The notes under the pieces are model-generated. The model worked only from the letters and a program-made list of their open reading frames with translations. It had not been told where the DNA came from and ran no database searches. Shown here piece by piece: positions 36,136-45,332 of a stretch of DNA of 48,992 bases. Both the position numbers and the translations under genes were made by a program. The first letter of the stretch is position 1; each line of letters starts with the position of its first letter. This stretch comes from an uncultured Clostridia bacterium (GTDB taxonomy: Bacteria > Bacillota > Clostridia > TANB77 > CAG-508): NCBI GenBank assembly GCA_947588945.1, contig CANPZY010000013.1:1-48992 (forward strand), in the 5' to 3' direction.

Positions 36136-37632
36136 TTAATCCTTTCTTTCATTTTTTTGCTGAATCATATTTTTTATATTATAATTTTTTGCTATCATGT
36201 TCATTATAACATATATGCTAAATAATATTATAACTGTCATGAAATAATAGCCTCCATAGATATATCCTTCGCCTAAATAATAGATTATACTGTTTGCAAA
36301 TTCTGCAATTAATGTAAGGCCCACAACTTTATATACATTTTCTATATTTAGTTCAGTAATTATTGCAAATAGCCACATTATATACCATGCTCTAAAGTTT
36401 GTAATAACTAGTAGTAAGAATAACATAAGCAAATACATATAATTCTTGCCTTCATTTTTTCTTCTAATAAATATCTGAATAAAGTAAAAAATGCAAAATG
36501 CAATTTTGCCTATTAATGCTAATTTTAAAACTACTTCTTGGCTAACTCCACTTAATATTAATTGAAGATATAAAGAATTAGCAAATACCGATGTTTGTCC
36601 CATTACTGTTAAAATACTACTTATCTTTCCAGTTTCTAACCATGTTACACCTAAAAAGATTAAAATAAATTCAATATAATATCCTAATTTCTTTTTAATT
36701 TTTTCATCTTTTAATATATATGGAAGTAGAAGGACTGGTATATATTTTATAAGTGCACCAAATGCAATACTTAATACCGCTAATTCTATTTTGTTTTGTT
36801 TTTTCAAATATATTCCAATTAATGAAAATAAAATTAAGAATATATCGTTGTGTACATTTATGATTCCTTCAAAAAGCATAAGCGGATTTAATCCATATAA
36901 TAAAACTAATTTTTTATTTTTGCTTATTTTCCAAATCAAATAGCAATTTAATAAATGAACTATTATATTTAATATTTTAAATAAGCTTAATATTACTAAT
37001 GTTGAATTAATTCCTACGCCTCCTAAGATTTTACAAATCAATGACCAAATTGGGCCATATATAAATTTGTGTTCTATTCCTGGAGATGTCTGTATTACTT
37101 CATCATCTAGATAATCTTTTTGATGTTCGTTAAAATTTTCTTCATACATATTAATCCCGTATTTAGCATCCATTCTTCCTACCGCTGCATAATAATATAC
37201 GTCTGTACTATTGTTTGGAAGAATAATCCCTGCTAAAAAAGTAATTATAGCTATGAAAATAAAAGTCCTCTTTATTTCAATATTATCTGCTTCTTTTTTC
37301 TCTTTTATAGCTATTATCAAATATGTAATGATTAATCCTAACATAAAAAATAAAAATAAACCTAGATTTAGCTTTGCCTGATTTTGATATGTAATTCCAT
37401 TAAATATCATCGAAGCACCAAAGCATTTTATTTTACAATGTGCTTCAATTATGTATTTAATATTAAGTATTGAAAAAGTTAAAATAATTATTGTCATTAC
37501 AATTTTAGCTATATCGGTAATTTTAAATCTGTTTTTGCAATTTTCTGATATTTTATCTATATTTAAATTTTCATTTGTTTTTAACTTTTTATCTTGATGA
37601 TTTTCATTTTTCTTATTATCTTTACCTTGCAT
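36136..37632 (-). CDS. GT-C-type polytopic membrane glycosyltransferase (putative)
   Basis: 498 aa with a charged Lys/Asn-rich cytoplasmic start (to about 38) and about ten membrane segments. The first external loop holds NSTDVYYYAAVGRMDAKYGINMYEE, with the acidic residue typical of polyprenyl-phosphate-sugar-dependent GT-C enzymes. YGLNPLMLFEGIINVHNDI and GALIKYIPVLLLP resemble the GT87/DUF2029 mannosyltransferase group. The donor and acceptor cannot be told. Its stop overlaps the ribosome binding site region of polA, so the two are cotranscribed. No close ribosome binding site is seen; an AAGGA lies about 16 bases upstream. Confidence 0.72.
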   Translation of the reverse strand: MQGKDNKKNENHQDKKLKTNENLNIDKISENCKNRFKITDIAKIVMTIIILTFSILNIKYIIEAHCKIKCFGASMIFNGITYQNQAKLNLGLFLFFMLGLIITYLIIAIKEKKEADNIEIKRTFIFIAIITFLAGIILPNNSTDVYYYAAVGRMDAKYGINMYEENFNEHQKDYLDDEVIQTSPGIEHKFIYGPIWSLICKILGGVGINSTLVILSLFKILNIIVHLLNCYLIWKISKNKKLVLLYGLNPLMLFEGIINVHNDIFLILFSLIGIYLKKQNKIELAVLSIAFGALIKYIPVLLLPYILKDEKIKKKLGYYIEFILIFLGVTWLETGKISSILTVMGQTSVFANSLYLQLILSGVSQEVVLKLALIGKIAFCIFYFIQIFIRRKNEGKNYMYLLMLFLLLVITNFRAWYIMWLFAIITELNIENVYKVVGLTLIAEFANSIIYYLGEGYIYGGYYFMTVIILFSIYVIMNMIAKNYNIKNMIQQKNERKD

Positions 37633-37743
37633 TTTTTCTTTAAAAATTTCCTTTCTAAATTTGTTATCAATATTTTAAACTATATTTAATAAAAATTAAA
37701 GTGCTAAAGATAATTTTTTCTATCACACATTTAGTAAAAAAAT

Positions 37744-37801
37744 AAAACTATAAAATCTATAAATTCATTTAAAATAATAAATTATAGGTTTTATAGTTTT
37801 T
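37744..37801 (-). terminator. Long hairpin after the phosphodiesterase gene
   Basis: AAAACTATAAAA and TTTTATAGTTTT bracket a further paired stretch (CTATAAATT / AATTATAG), giving a stem of about 20 bp, then a T-rich run. It lies about 90 bases past the stop codon. The rest of the 257-base gap (37633-37889) shows nothing else I can name. Confidence 0.65.
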
Positions 37802-37889
37802 ATTATGTTTTTTATTTAGTAATTTTTTTATCTAATTTTATTTTATAATCTTAAAATTACAATTAAGTAAAAGGCTACATCTATTTTAA

Positions 37890-40109
37890 TTATTTAAAAT
37901 AATTTTCGAACTCTTCTTTCGTTATAGGTTTAGAAAAATAATATCCTTGTATTATATCCCCACCTATATTTTTCACGAATTCAAATTGTTCTTCTGTTTC
38001 AACCCCTTCAACTATAGATTGTATTTCTAGTTGTTTACAAATTAAGATTATATTATTTATCATATTTTTATTGCTATTAAAATCGATTTTATCTACGAAA
38101 ATTTTATCGATTTTTATAATGTCAATAGGCATATTTTGTAGCATTCCTAAAGAAGAATATCCTGTTCCAAAGTCATCTATTGAAATAGTAAATCCTTGTT
38201 CTTTTATTTTATTTAAGATTTCAACTATATCTATAGACTTATCTATTGTAGCACTCTCTGTAATTTCTAAATCAATTTTATCTCTATCTATATTATATTT
38301 ATTTACAATTTTTATATATTCATTAATAAAATTTGGATTAGAAAAATGTTCTTTTGATACATTTATTGATACTTTTGGTACAAAATTATATTTTTCTTTC
38401 CAATATGCCATATCTTTGCATACTTGTTCAAATATATACATATCAAGCTTTATTATGAATTTATTTTTTTCAAATAATGGTATAAATTTATTTGGCGGAA
38501 TAATTGTTCCATCTTTATACCACCTAATTAACGCTTCTGCACCAGCTAATGTCTTATCTTTCGTATAAAATTTTGGTTGATAATATACCTTAAATTCATT
38601 ATTTTTAAGTGCATTTTTCATTGTAGATTCAATAGTCTGTTCTTCATTTAATTGGTTTTCAAGTTCCTCATCAAAAATATAATAACCTTCTTCATACTGT
38701 CCTTTTATCTTGCATCTCGCCATATAAACTTTATTTATAATTTTATTAATATCTTCGTCTGTTTTCTTTATTTTATAAACTCCCATTGATACATTTAAGT
38801 TTATATTAGTTCCATCAACCACTATATTTGATGTAAAATCTTCAATCTTTTTTAATAATGTTTTTATATTTTTATCATAATCAAATATCGTTGCAAATAC
38901 ATCACTATACAATCTACAAACGATGCTATTTTTTGGCGTTTCGTTTACTAAAATTTTTCCTATTTCCTTGAGCATTTTATTGCAAAATTCATATCCATAA
39001 ATATTATTATACGCTTTAAATTTATTTATATCTAATGAAACAATATATCTATTATTTGTTTTATTACTTAATATAGCTTGTCCTTTTTCTCTAAAATATT
39101 GTAAGTTTCCTATTGAAGTAACCGAATCAATATAAGCAACTTTATATAGTCTGCGACTTTTATTTTTATTTGAAATATTAATATATAAAGATATAATTAC
39201 AACTACAACATTTAAAGTCAAATTTACCACCATAAATATTGCTAAAAATTGTATTAATTCTTTTGCAATAGTGTCATCTGGTGCTACACTTATAACATAC
39301 CAATCATTTATATCAATTTTTTGGTAATTAAAAAAATAAGTGTGATTGTTTACTTTTATATCAAAAGTACCATTTGTTTTGATTTTTATATTTTTTGCCA
39401 TGTTAATTATTTTATTTAATTCTTTCTCACTAAGTTCATATTTGTCCTTTATATATTTATATAAATTTATATTGTTTTCTTTAATATTCCCAAAAGAATC
39501 AATTAAAACTGTTCCATTATTATTAATTAAATATATTCCTGCTTTTCCATTAAACAGTCTTTTCAATAAAATTGATTCATAATCTTGTGTTTTTATAATC
39601 GCACATAATATTTTTTCTTTATTATTCAAATAACAAGTTTTTGAATAAATATTAACTTGATTATCAGAAACTAAGCTTGGTCTATTTTCTGATAAATATA
39701 CTTCATCATGATTAAAAAATTCTTCTACATTTGCATATTTTTTTATAACAATTCCATCACTTGTAATACCATTACCATTTTTATCAAGAATGGCTAGTCT
39801 TGTAAAGTTATAATCTGCTAAACTTTCTGAAAAGTTGTTAAACACATCTTCTTCAGTTTTAAAATATCCCTTATCTATTGAATCTGCCATTGTATTTACA
39901 AAATTCATCTGATTTTTTATTGACTGATTTAGCTGTGCAACTGAATGTCCACTAATTTCTTCTATATTATTATAAATATTTTTATAAATTAAATTTTTTG
40001 TCTTACTATAATAAAATACAGAAAGTAATACGCTAACAATAAAAATAATTATTATCCACTTAAATTTAATTTTATATTTTTTTCCTATCAAATTTACATC
40101 ATTTTTCAT
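37890..40109 (-). CDS. Cyclic-di-GMP phosphodiesterase: sensor, degenerate GGDEF, intact EAL
   Basis: 739 aa. Two membrane helices (about 17-35 and 285-310) enclose an external Cache-like sensor. A GGDEF domain (about 325-465) follows, with the signature replaced by LYSDVF, so it should not make c-di-GMP. The EAL domain (about 485-735) keeps the catalytic set: AEALIRW, NVSKEHF, LEITESA, IDDFGTGYSSL, KIDKIFVD, EGVETEEQ and QGYYFSKP. It should hydrolyse c-di-GMP in response to an outside signal. It lies 48 bases after the GH15 gene and may be cotranscribed. Confidence 0.9.
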   Translation of the reverse strand: MKNDVNLIGKKYKIKFKWIIIIFIVSVLLSVFYYSKTKNLIYKNIYNNIEEISGHSVAQLNQSIKNQMNFVNTMADSIDKGYFKTEEDVFNNFSESLADYNFTRLAILDKNGNGITSDGIVIKKYANVEEFFNHDEVYLSENRPSLVSDNQVNIYSKTCYLNNKEKILCAIIKTQDYESILLKRLFNGKAGIYLINNNGTVLIDSFGNIKENNINLYKYIKDKYELSEKELNKIINMAKNIKIKTNGTFDIKVNNHTYFFNYQKIDINDWYVISVAPDDTIAKELIQFLAIFMVVNLTLNVVVVIISLYINISNKNKSRRLYKVAYIDSVTSIGNLQYFREKGQAILSNKTNNRYIVSLDINKFKAYNNIYGYEFCNKMLKEIGKILVNETPKNSIVCRLYSDVFATIFDYDKNIKTLLKKIEDFTSNIVVDGTNINLNVSMGVYKIKKTDEDINKIINKVYMARCKIKGQYEEGYYIFDEELENQLNEEQTIESTMKNALKNNEFKVYYQPKFYTKDKTLAGAEALIRWYKDGTIIPPNKFIPLFEKNKFIIKLDMYIFEQVCKDMAYWKEKYNFVPKVSINVSKEHFSNPNFINEYIKIVNKYNIDRDKIDLEITESATIDKSIDIVEILNKIKEQGFTISIDDFGTGYSSLGMLQNMPIDIIKIDKIFVDKIDFNSNKNMINNIILICKQLEIQSIVEGVETEEQFEFVKNIGGDIIQGYYFSKPITKEEFENYFK

Positions 40110-40157
40110 ACGAATATTAGACCTCTTAGTTATTTAACCTTTTATTTCGAATATTCT

Positions 40158-42116
40158 TTAATCAATTAACATTCCGATAAACATTGCATGTGACCATCCA
40201 AGTCCAATTACCCACGTCCTATTTAAGTCACTATTTGATTGTTCTGGTAATATTCCTAATGGATTGGCACTATTAACTATAAATTCCAAGCATTCATTAG
40301 CTTTTACTTTGTCACCAATCTTTTTATAATACATTCCCATCCATGCTGTTGCAATTATCCAAGGATTATTACCACCAATATATCTATCATCTTGGAATCT
40401 CAAATATCCACCTAAATATGTCCTTATAGTCATATTAATTTGCTCAACAGTATTAGTGATGATTTTTTCTTCTGGTTCAAATACTCCAAAAGGAATTACT
40501 GAACCTAAAAGACTTATATCTGTTAATCTATCAGTTTTATTTCTAAGTAATACTTTTCTATTATTATCCACTAAATTATCCAATATGTACTTTTTTATCT
40601 CTCGCAAATAGTTTTCATATCTTGCTTTACACAAAATAATGTCATCTTGCTTTAATCTATTATTTTCAAAACACTCTGAAAGTTCACTATAAATATTTAT
40701 CATTGCAGAAAAAGCTCCAAATATTGATGACAATGAATATAGATGTATTCCTTCATTTTCTTCCCATATATCATAACTTGGATGTTTATATATTTCATCT
40801 CTATCTTTGTAATTATATTTTTGTTCTAACTCAATTCTTACTAAATCATCTTTTTCTTCTTTTCCTAAAACATTATCTATGTATTTTTCTAAGAATTTCA
40901 TTGCTGATTCTAGCATTTTTAAATTATCTTTTAAAAATTTCTTATCTTTTTTGCCTGTGCGTTTTTCTTTTAACTTATAATGTTCATAAGCTTCCCACAC
41001 AACTATAGCTGTTTCATCAACTTGATATCCCCAGCAAGGTGCAAGCCTTCCATCTGAAAAGAATCTTTGTTCCCACATTCCATTTTTACACTGAGTTTCT
41101 TTTAAAAATACACTATAAAATTTTTCTGTCCATTCTCCAAAATTCAAATGATCTAATTTATTATACATCATTATTGCATCTCTTGGCCAACAATATGCAT
41201 ATTTTCCACATTTATCTCTTTCTTCATCAACTTCTAATGAAGCAGTAAGTGCTCCTGTTTTTTCATTCAATAATAATGGCATAAATAGAATAGTTCTATT
41301 ATACACATTTATTAATTTATTCATAAAATCTGTTCCATCTTTTTTTAGTTTTAATGTATCATGGTCTACTAAATATTTGTTCCAATATTTGTCTATTTTT
41401 TCTATCTCTTTATTTACATTTATTCTCTTTAATTTTGTAATTTTATCTACAACATCTTTCATATTACCTTCATTGTATTTAAAATACATTATGAGTGTAA
41501 ATTCTCTTTCTTCACCTGGCTTTAATGTTCCTAAATCATAGCTTATTGCTGAATCTTTAGACATTCCTATATAATCTTTATCAAATATTTCTCCTGATGA
41601 AATACTTCTATCTACATCATTTAATTGATATTTATATAAATTTTCTTTTGAAAAAATTGCACACGTAAAATTATGGCTATATTGAATTAAAGCATTGTTT
41701 TCAATCATTCCACCAGCCATATTATTATATGATGATATTACACTTGAGTGAACTAAAAATTTTACTGCTAAGTCTATTGTATTATCATTCTTAAAAGTAT
41801 ATTTTTTTAATACTACATCTTGATTTAGCATTACGCAGTCTGTTTGCTTAACTTTTAATTTAAAATAAGCATTTTCAATTTCTGTATTTAATACATTCGA
41901 TTTCTCATTATAATATTGATTATATGTATTATTTACATCATAATGTAAATAAATTATATTTGAGTCATTTATTTTTACTCCAACATGAAAGAAATCGGAA
42001 TATTGTCTATAGTCTGGAAGTGGATAATATAGTCTAATTAATTCTCCATATTTACTAAAGCTTGCTGTTATATTTTTGTTTCCGATAAATGCATCATTAT
42101 AATTACTCTTTTTCAT
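40158..42116 (-). CDS. Glycoside hydrolase family 15 (glucoamylase-like) protein
   Basis: 652 aa, cytoplasmic (no signal peptide). An N-terminal beta-sandwich region (about 1-240) precedes an (alpha/alpha)6 barrel. Barrel landmarks are YCWPRDAIMMY, GMWEQRFFSDG, WGYQVDETAIVVW (general acid Glu) and the end with GILPEQSN (general base Glu) and GLGWSHAMF. This fits bacterial GH15 enzymes acting on alpha-glucans or trehalose; the substrate cannot be chosen from sequence. The start overlaps the stop of the upstream beta-CASP gene (TAATG), so translation is coupled. The N-terminal extension is the part I am least able to match. Confidence 0.87.
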   Translation of the reverse strand: MKKSNYNDAFIGNKNITASFSKYGELIRLYYPLPDYRQYSDFFHVGVKINDSNIIYLHYDVNNTYNQYYNEKSNVLNTEIENAYFKLKVKQTDCVMLNQDVVLKKYTFKNDNTIDLAVKFLVHSSVISSYNNMAGGMIENNALIQYSHNFTCAIFSKENLYKYQLNDVDRSISSGEIFDKDYIGMSKDSAISYDLGTLKPGEEREFTLIMYFKYNEGNMKDVVDKITKLKRINVNKEIEKIDKYWNKYLVDHDTLKLKKDGTDFMNKLINVYNRTILFMPLLLNEKTGALTASLEVDEERDKCGKYAYCWPRDAIMMYNKLDHLNFGEWTEKFYSVFLKETQCKNGMWEQRFFSDGRLAPCWGYQVDETAIVVWEAYEHYKLKEKRTGKKDKKFLKDNLKMLESAMKFLEKYIDNVLGKEEKDDLVRIELEQKYNYKDRDEIYKHPSYDIWEENEGIHLYSLSSIFGAFSAMINIYSELSECFENNRLKQDDIILCKARYENYLREIKKYILDNLVDNNRKVLLRNKTDRLTDISLLGSVIPFGVFEPEEKIITNTVEQINMTIRTYLGGYLRFQDDRYIGGNNPWIIATAWMGMYYKKIGDKVKANECLEFIVNSANPLGILPEQSNSDLNRTWVIGLGWSHAMFIGMLID

Positions 42117-43780
42117 TAGTTTTCCCCTTTATTCATAATTTCTACAATTTGTTTTCTTAAATCTACTACCCTATTATTTAGTTTTGCTAAATCATCATCA
42201 GAACTTGACTGGATTCTGATATTTTCCTTTAATGTATGTTTCATTTCTTCAAGTTCATTTTCAAGTGCTTGCATCTTATTAATTAAGTCAATTCTGTCTA
42301 TTTCTTTCTTTACAGGATTTACATATTTTACATTCATTTCTAAGTTGTCATCTAAAGTATATTCTTCTCCATAGCTTGGAATAGTTACATCTACACCAGT
42401 TTCTTCTATTAATTTATCTTTTAGAACTTCTTGAGAATCTTCTTCTCCATGAACTAAGAATATATGCTTTGGCATTTTAGAATTAAATGAAGCAACAAAT
42501 GAAATTAATCCATTTTGATCTGCATGTCCTGAAAATCCCTCAATATATTCAACTCTAGCCTTTACTGCAAATTCTTCACCTAATATTTTAACTTTCTCTT
42601 GACCATCTACAATTCTTCTGCCAAGAGTTCCAGGTGCTTGGTATCCTACAAATAATATTGTACTTAGTGGATTCCATATATTATGTTTTAAATGATGCTT
42701 TATTCTACCAACATCACACATACCACTTGCAGAGATTATTATACAAGGTTCATCTGATTCATTTAATGCTTTTGATTCTTCAACAGATCTTGTAAAATGC
42801 AATCCATTAAATTCAAGTGGATTATCTCCTCTTGATATAAATTCCTTTATTTCATCATCAAATAAGTCCATATTTTTCTTAAAAACTTCTGTTGCTGAAA
42901 CAGCAAGAGGACTATCAACGTAAACGGGTATATTCATTAATGTTTCAAACTTCTTTTGGAATTCTTCATCATCTTTATGTTGATCTTTTATTTTATTTAA
43001 TTCATATAATATCTCTTGTGTTCTGCCCACAGCAAAAGATGGAATTACAACTGTTCCACCATTTTGAATTGTTTCAGAAACAATATTTAAAAACAAAGAT
43101 GCTTTGTCATCATTTCTTAAATGAATTCTACTTCCATAAGTTGATTCCATTATTAGATAATCTGCACTTGAAATCATTGTTGGACTTGCTAAAAGTGGAA
43201 TATCATTATTTCCCAAATCTCCCGAAAATACTATTTTTTCTTGTTTTCCATTTTCAGTAACCCATACCTCAATTATGCTTGAACCAAGCATGTGTCCTGC
43301 ATCATTAAATCTTACTTGAATTTCTGGAGTAATATCTATTATTTCATCATAATTAACACCTTTAAAAACTTCCATACAATCGATTGCATCTCTTGCAGTA
43401 TATAAAGGCTCTAATAATTGCCTAACTCCAGCTCTTTTACGTTTTTTATTTTTAATTTCATTTTCTGTTTCTTGTATGTGACCACTATCTGGCAACATTA
43501 TTTCACATAAATCACAGGTTGCCTTTGTAGCATAAATTGGATTCCTATATCCATCTTTGTATAATTTTGGTATTCTTCCAGAGTGGTCTATATGAGCATG
43601 TGTAAGTAACATAAAATCTATTGAATTAACATCATATTCAAATGGTTTGTCATTTAATAATTCTTCTTCCATTCTTCCTTGATGTAGACCACAGTCTATT
43701 AAAAATCTTTTTCCTGCACCTTCAACTAAAAAATTAGATCCAGTTACAGTTTTTGTTGCTCCTAAAAAAGTAATTTTCAT
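42116..43780 (-). CDS. Metallo-beta-lactamase/beta-CASP RNA nuclease
   Basis: 554 aa. The metallo-beta-lactamase part has HAHIDHSGRIP (motif 2), DAGHMLGS (motif 3) and FSGDLGN (motif 4). The beta-CASP part has MESTYGSR, PSFAVGRTQE, ASGMCDVGRIKHHL, VGYQAPGTLGR, GFSGHADQ and LVHGEE. This is the CPSF/YSH1-like bacterial group, RNA endo- or exonucleases. A coiled-coil tail (about 490-554) is an addition. No KH domain is seen at the N-terminus. It lies 15 bases after the unknown gene upstream and overlaps the GH15 gene by one base. Confidence 0.93.
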   Translation of the reverse strand: MKITFLGATKTVTGSNFLVEGAGKRFLIDCGLHQGRMEEELLNDKPFEYDVNSIDFMLLTHAHIDHSGRIPKLYKDGYRNPIYATKATCDLCEIMLPDSGHIQETENEIKNKKRKRAGVRQLLEPLYTARDAIDCMEVFKGVNYDEIIDITPEIQVRFNDAGHMLGSSIIEVWVTENGKQEKIVFSGDLGNNDIPLLASPTMISSADYLIMESTYGSRIHLRNDDKASLFLNIVSETIQNGGTVVIPSFAVGRTQEILYELNKIKDQHKDDEEFQKKFETLMNIPVYVDSPLAVSATEVFKKNMDLFDDEIKEFISRGDNPLEFNGLHFTRSVEESKALNESDEPCIIISASGMCDVGRIKHHLKHNIWNPLSTILFVGYQAPGTLGRRIVDGQEKVKILGEEFAVKARVEYIEGFSGHADQNGLISFVASFNSKMPKHIFLVHGEEDSQEVLKDKLIEETGVDVTIPSYGEEYTLDDNLEMNVKYVNPVKKEIDRIDLINKMQALENELEEMKHTLKENIRIQSSSDDDLAKLNNRVVDLRKQIVEIMNKGEN

Positions 43781-43795
43781 TTGTTTGTTCCCTTC

Positions 43796-45250
43796 TTATT
43801 CAAAAATTTTGCTCTTCTTAGTTTTTCTAATCTGAACATTACTTCCTTCTGGAAGTCTTGCTACATATTCTTTTTCTACATTATCTCCATCTAATATTGT
43901 AACCTTAATTCCTTCATTACATACACCAAGTTTAATATATAATCCTTCAAGTGAAACCGCATCACATTCAAATATTCCTTTTAACAATTTATAATCTAAC
44001 TCATCATTATTTGAAATTGGATTTAAAACTCGTGCATTTATAGCTTTGGGAATAATTTTTCTTTCTATATCAGTTAGTTTCATTTTACAATTTGGTATAA
44101 AATTTAGATATCTTATTTCATATATTAAATCTAAAATTTCTTTTCTACTATTAGTAATATCTACTTTTTTCTCAAAGCATTTTAAAAATTCTTTTTGAAA
44201 TTTACTTATATCTGTTTTCGTTTCATAGAATTTTACTTTGTATTGCAATTCTTCTCTATATTTTATAAATTCTTCTGGTATCAACATTCTATTATACAAG
44301 CTTAAACTTTCAATTGCTATTTTTCTTTTCTTTCTTAATAAATCTTCATAATGACTTACACTAAATATTTTTGATTCATTCGGTAACTTTGCATTAAATG
44401 CTAAATATTGCTTTTTTAATTCCTTTTGATTACTTAAAATTTCATCTAATTTTCCTATTTCACTTAACTTAACTTTCTTTTCTTTTACTATTTGTTTTAT
44501 AAAATTTTCTCTATCATTCATTTTAGAAAGTTTTGTCTTATAATCTGAAAGCATTTTTAATACTTGCTCATTTTCGTTTTTGTCATAACTTAAGTAAAAT
44601 TGTGTAGCAACTCCTTCAAGCACGTCCCACAACTCATCAGGCATATTTTTTCTTAATGTTCCTAAATTGTTACTATCTATATTATTTATAAATTTATATC
44701 CATAAAGATATGTTAAAAGTTCATAAATTATATTACATTCTGTACTTTCTATTTCTTTTGGAAGTATTGACCATGACCATCCATTAAAATCTCTTATTAC
44801 TTCAGATATAGATATACATTTTCCTATGAATATTGCTGTAATTATTGCTTTATCAGTAGTTGTAAGTTTTTCATCAATATCTGGCAAGCTTGCTTTAGAT
44901 ATTCCATAAAGTAAATTTTTTTCATTTGGAAACGAGATTACTGTTTTTTCTTTTTTATTTTTTTCTGAAATTATGTTGCATTTATTTGCTTTTAGCTGTT
45001 TCGCTAATTCTGAATTTGCTTCTGCAATTTCAATATTATAACAATATTTTCTAACATTATCTACTATACTTTTTAAAAAATCATCCCTTTCTGGCACTTC
45101 TCTTTTTACAGTTTTGTAATTATCGAAACTATCTTCAGTCTTATAAAACATACTAAGCAAAAGGTTTCCCGCATTTTGATTAAACCTTTTTTGTTCTGCA
45201 ATATTCGCTAATTCTTCTTTGTAATCTCTTGGTATTATTTTGTTTTTCAA
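43796..45250 (-). CDS. Conserved-looking protein of unknown function
   Basis: 484 aa, no signal peptide or membrane segment, not recognised. The N-terminal half contains TDKAIITAIFIGKCISISEVIRDFNGWSW, which could be a hydrophobic core helix pair. The middle (about 240-400) is helical and Lys/Glu-rich, and the last 80 residues look like a small beta-rich domain (AVSLEGLYIKLG, VTILDGDNVEKEYVARLPEG). Its position between ftsK and the beta-CASP nuclease, with a 15-base gap to the latter, suggests a shared operon. A role in RNA or DNA processing would be guesswork. Confidence 0.6.
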   Translation of the reverse strand: MKNKIIPRDYKEELANIAEQKRFNQNAGNLLLSMFYKTEDSFDNYKTVKREVPERDDFLKSIVDNVRKYCYNIEIAEANSELAKQLKANKCNIISEKNKKEKTVISFPNEKNLLYGISKASLPDIDEKLTTTDKAIITAIFIGKCISISEVIRDFNGWSWSILPKEIESTECNIIYELLTYLYGYKFINNIDSNNLGTLRKNMPDELWDVLEGVATQFYLSYDKNENEQVLKMLSDYKTKLSKMNDRENFIKQIVKEKKVKLSEIGKLDEILSNQKELKKQYLAFNAKLPNESKIFSVSHYEDLLRKKRKIAIESLSLYNRMLIPEEFIKYREELQYKVKFYETKTDISKFQKEFLKCFEKKVDITNSRKEILDLIYEIRYLNFIPNCKMKLTDIERKIIPKAINARVLNPISNNDELDYKLLKGIFECDAVSLEGLYIKLGVCNEGIKVTILDGDNVEKEYVARLPEGSNVQIRKTKKSKIFE

Positions 45251-45332
45251 AATATTACACCCCTTTTTTCTGTTGTAAAACTATCTAAGCTATTTCCTTA
45301 ATTTTTTATGAAATAAACTTTATTATATTGTT

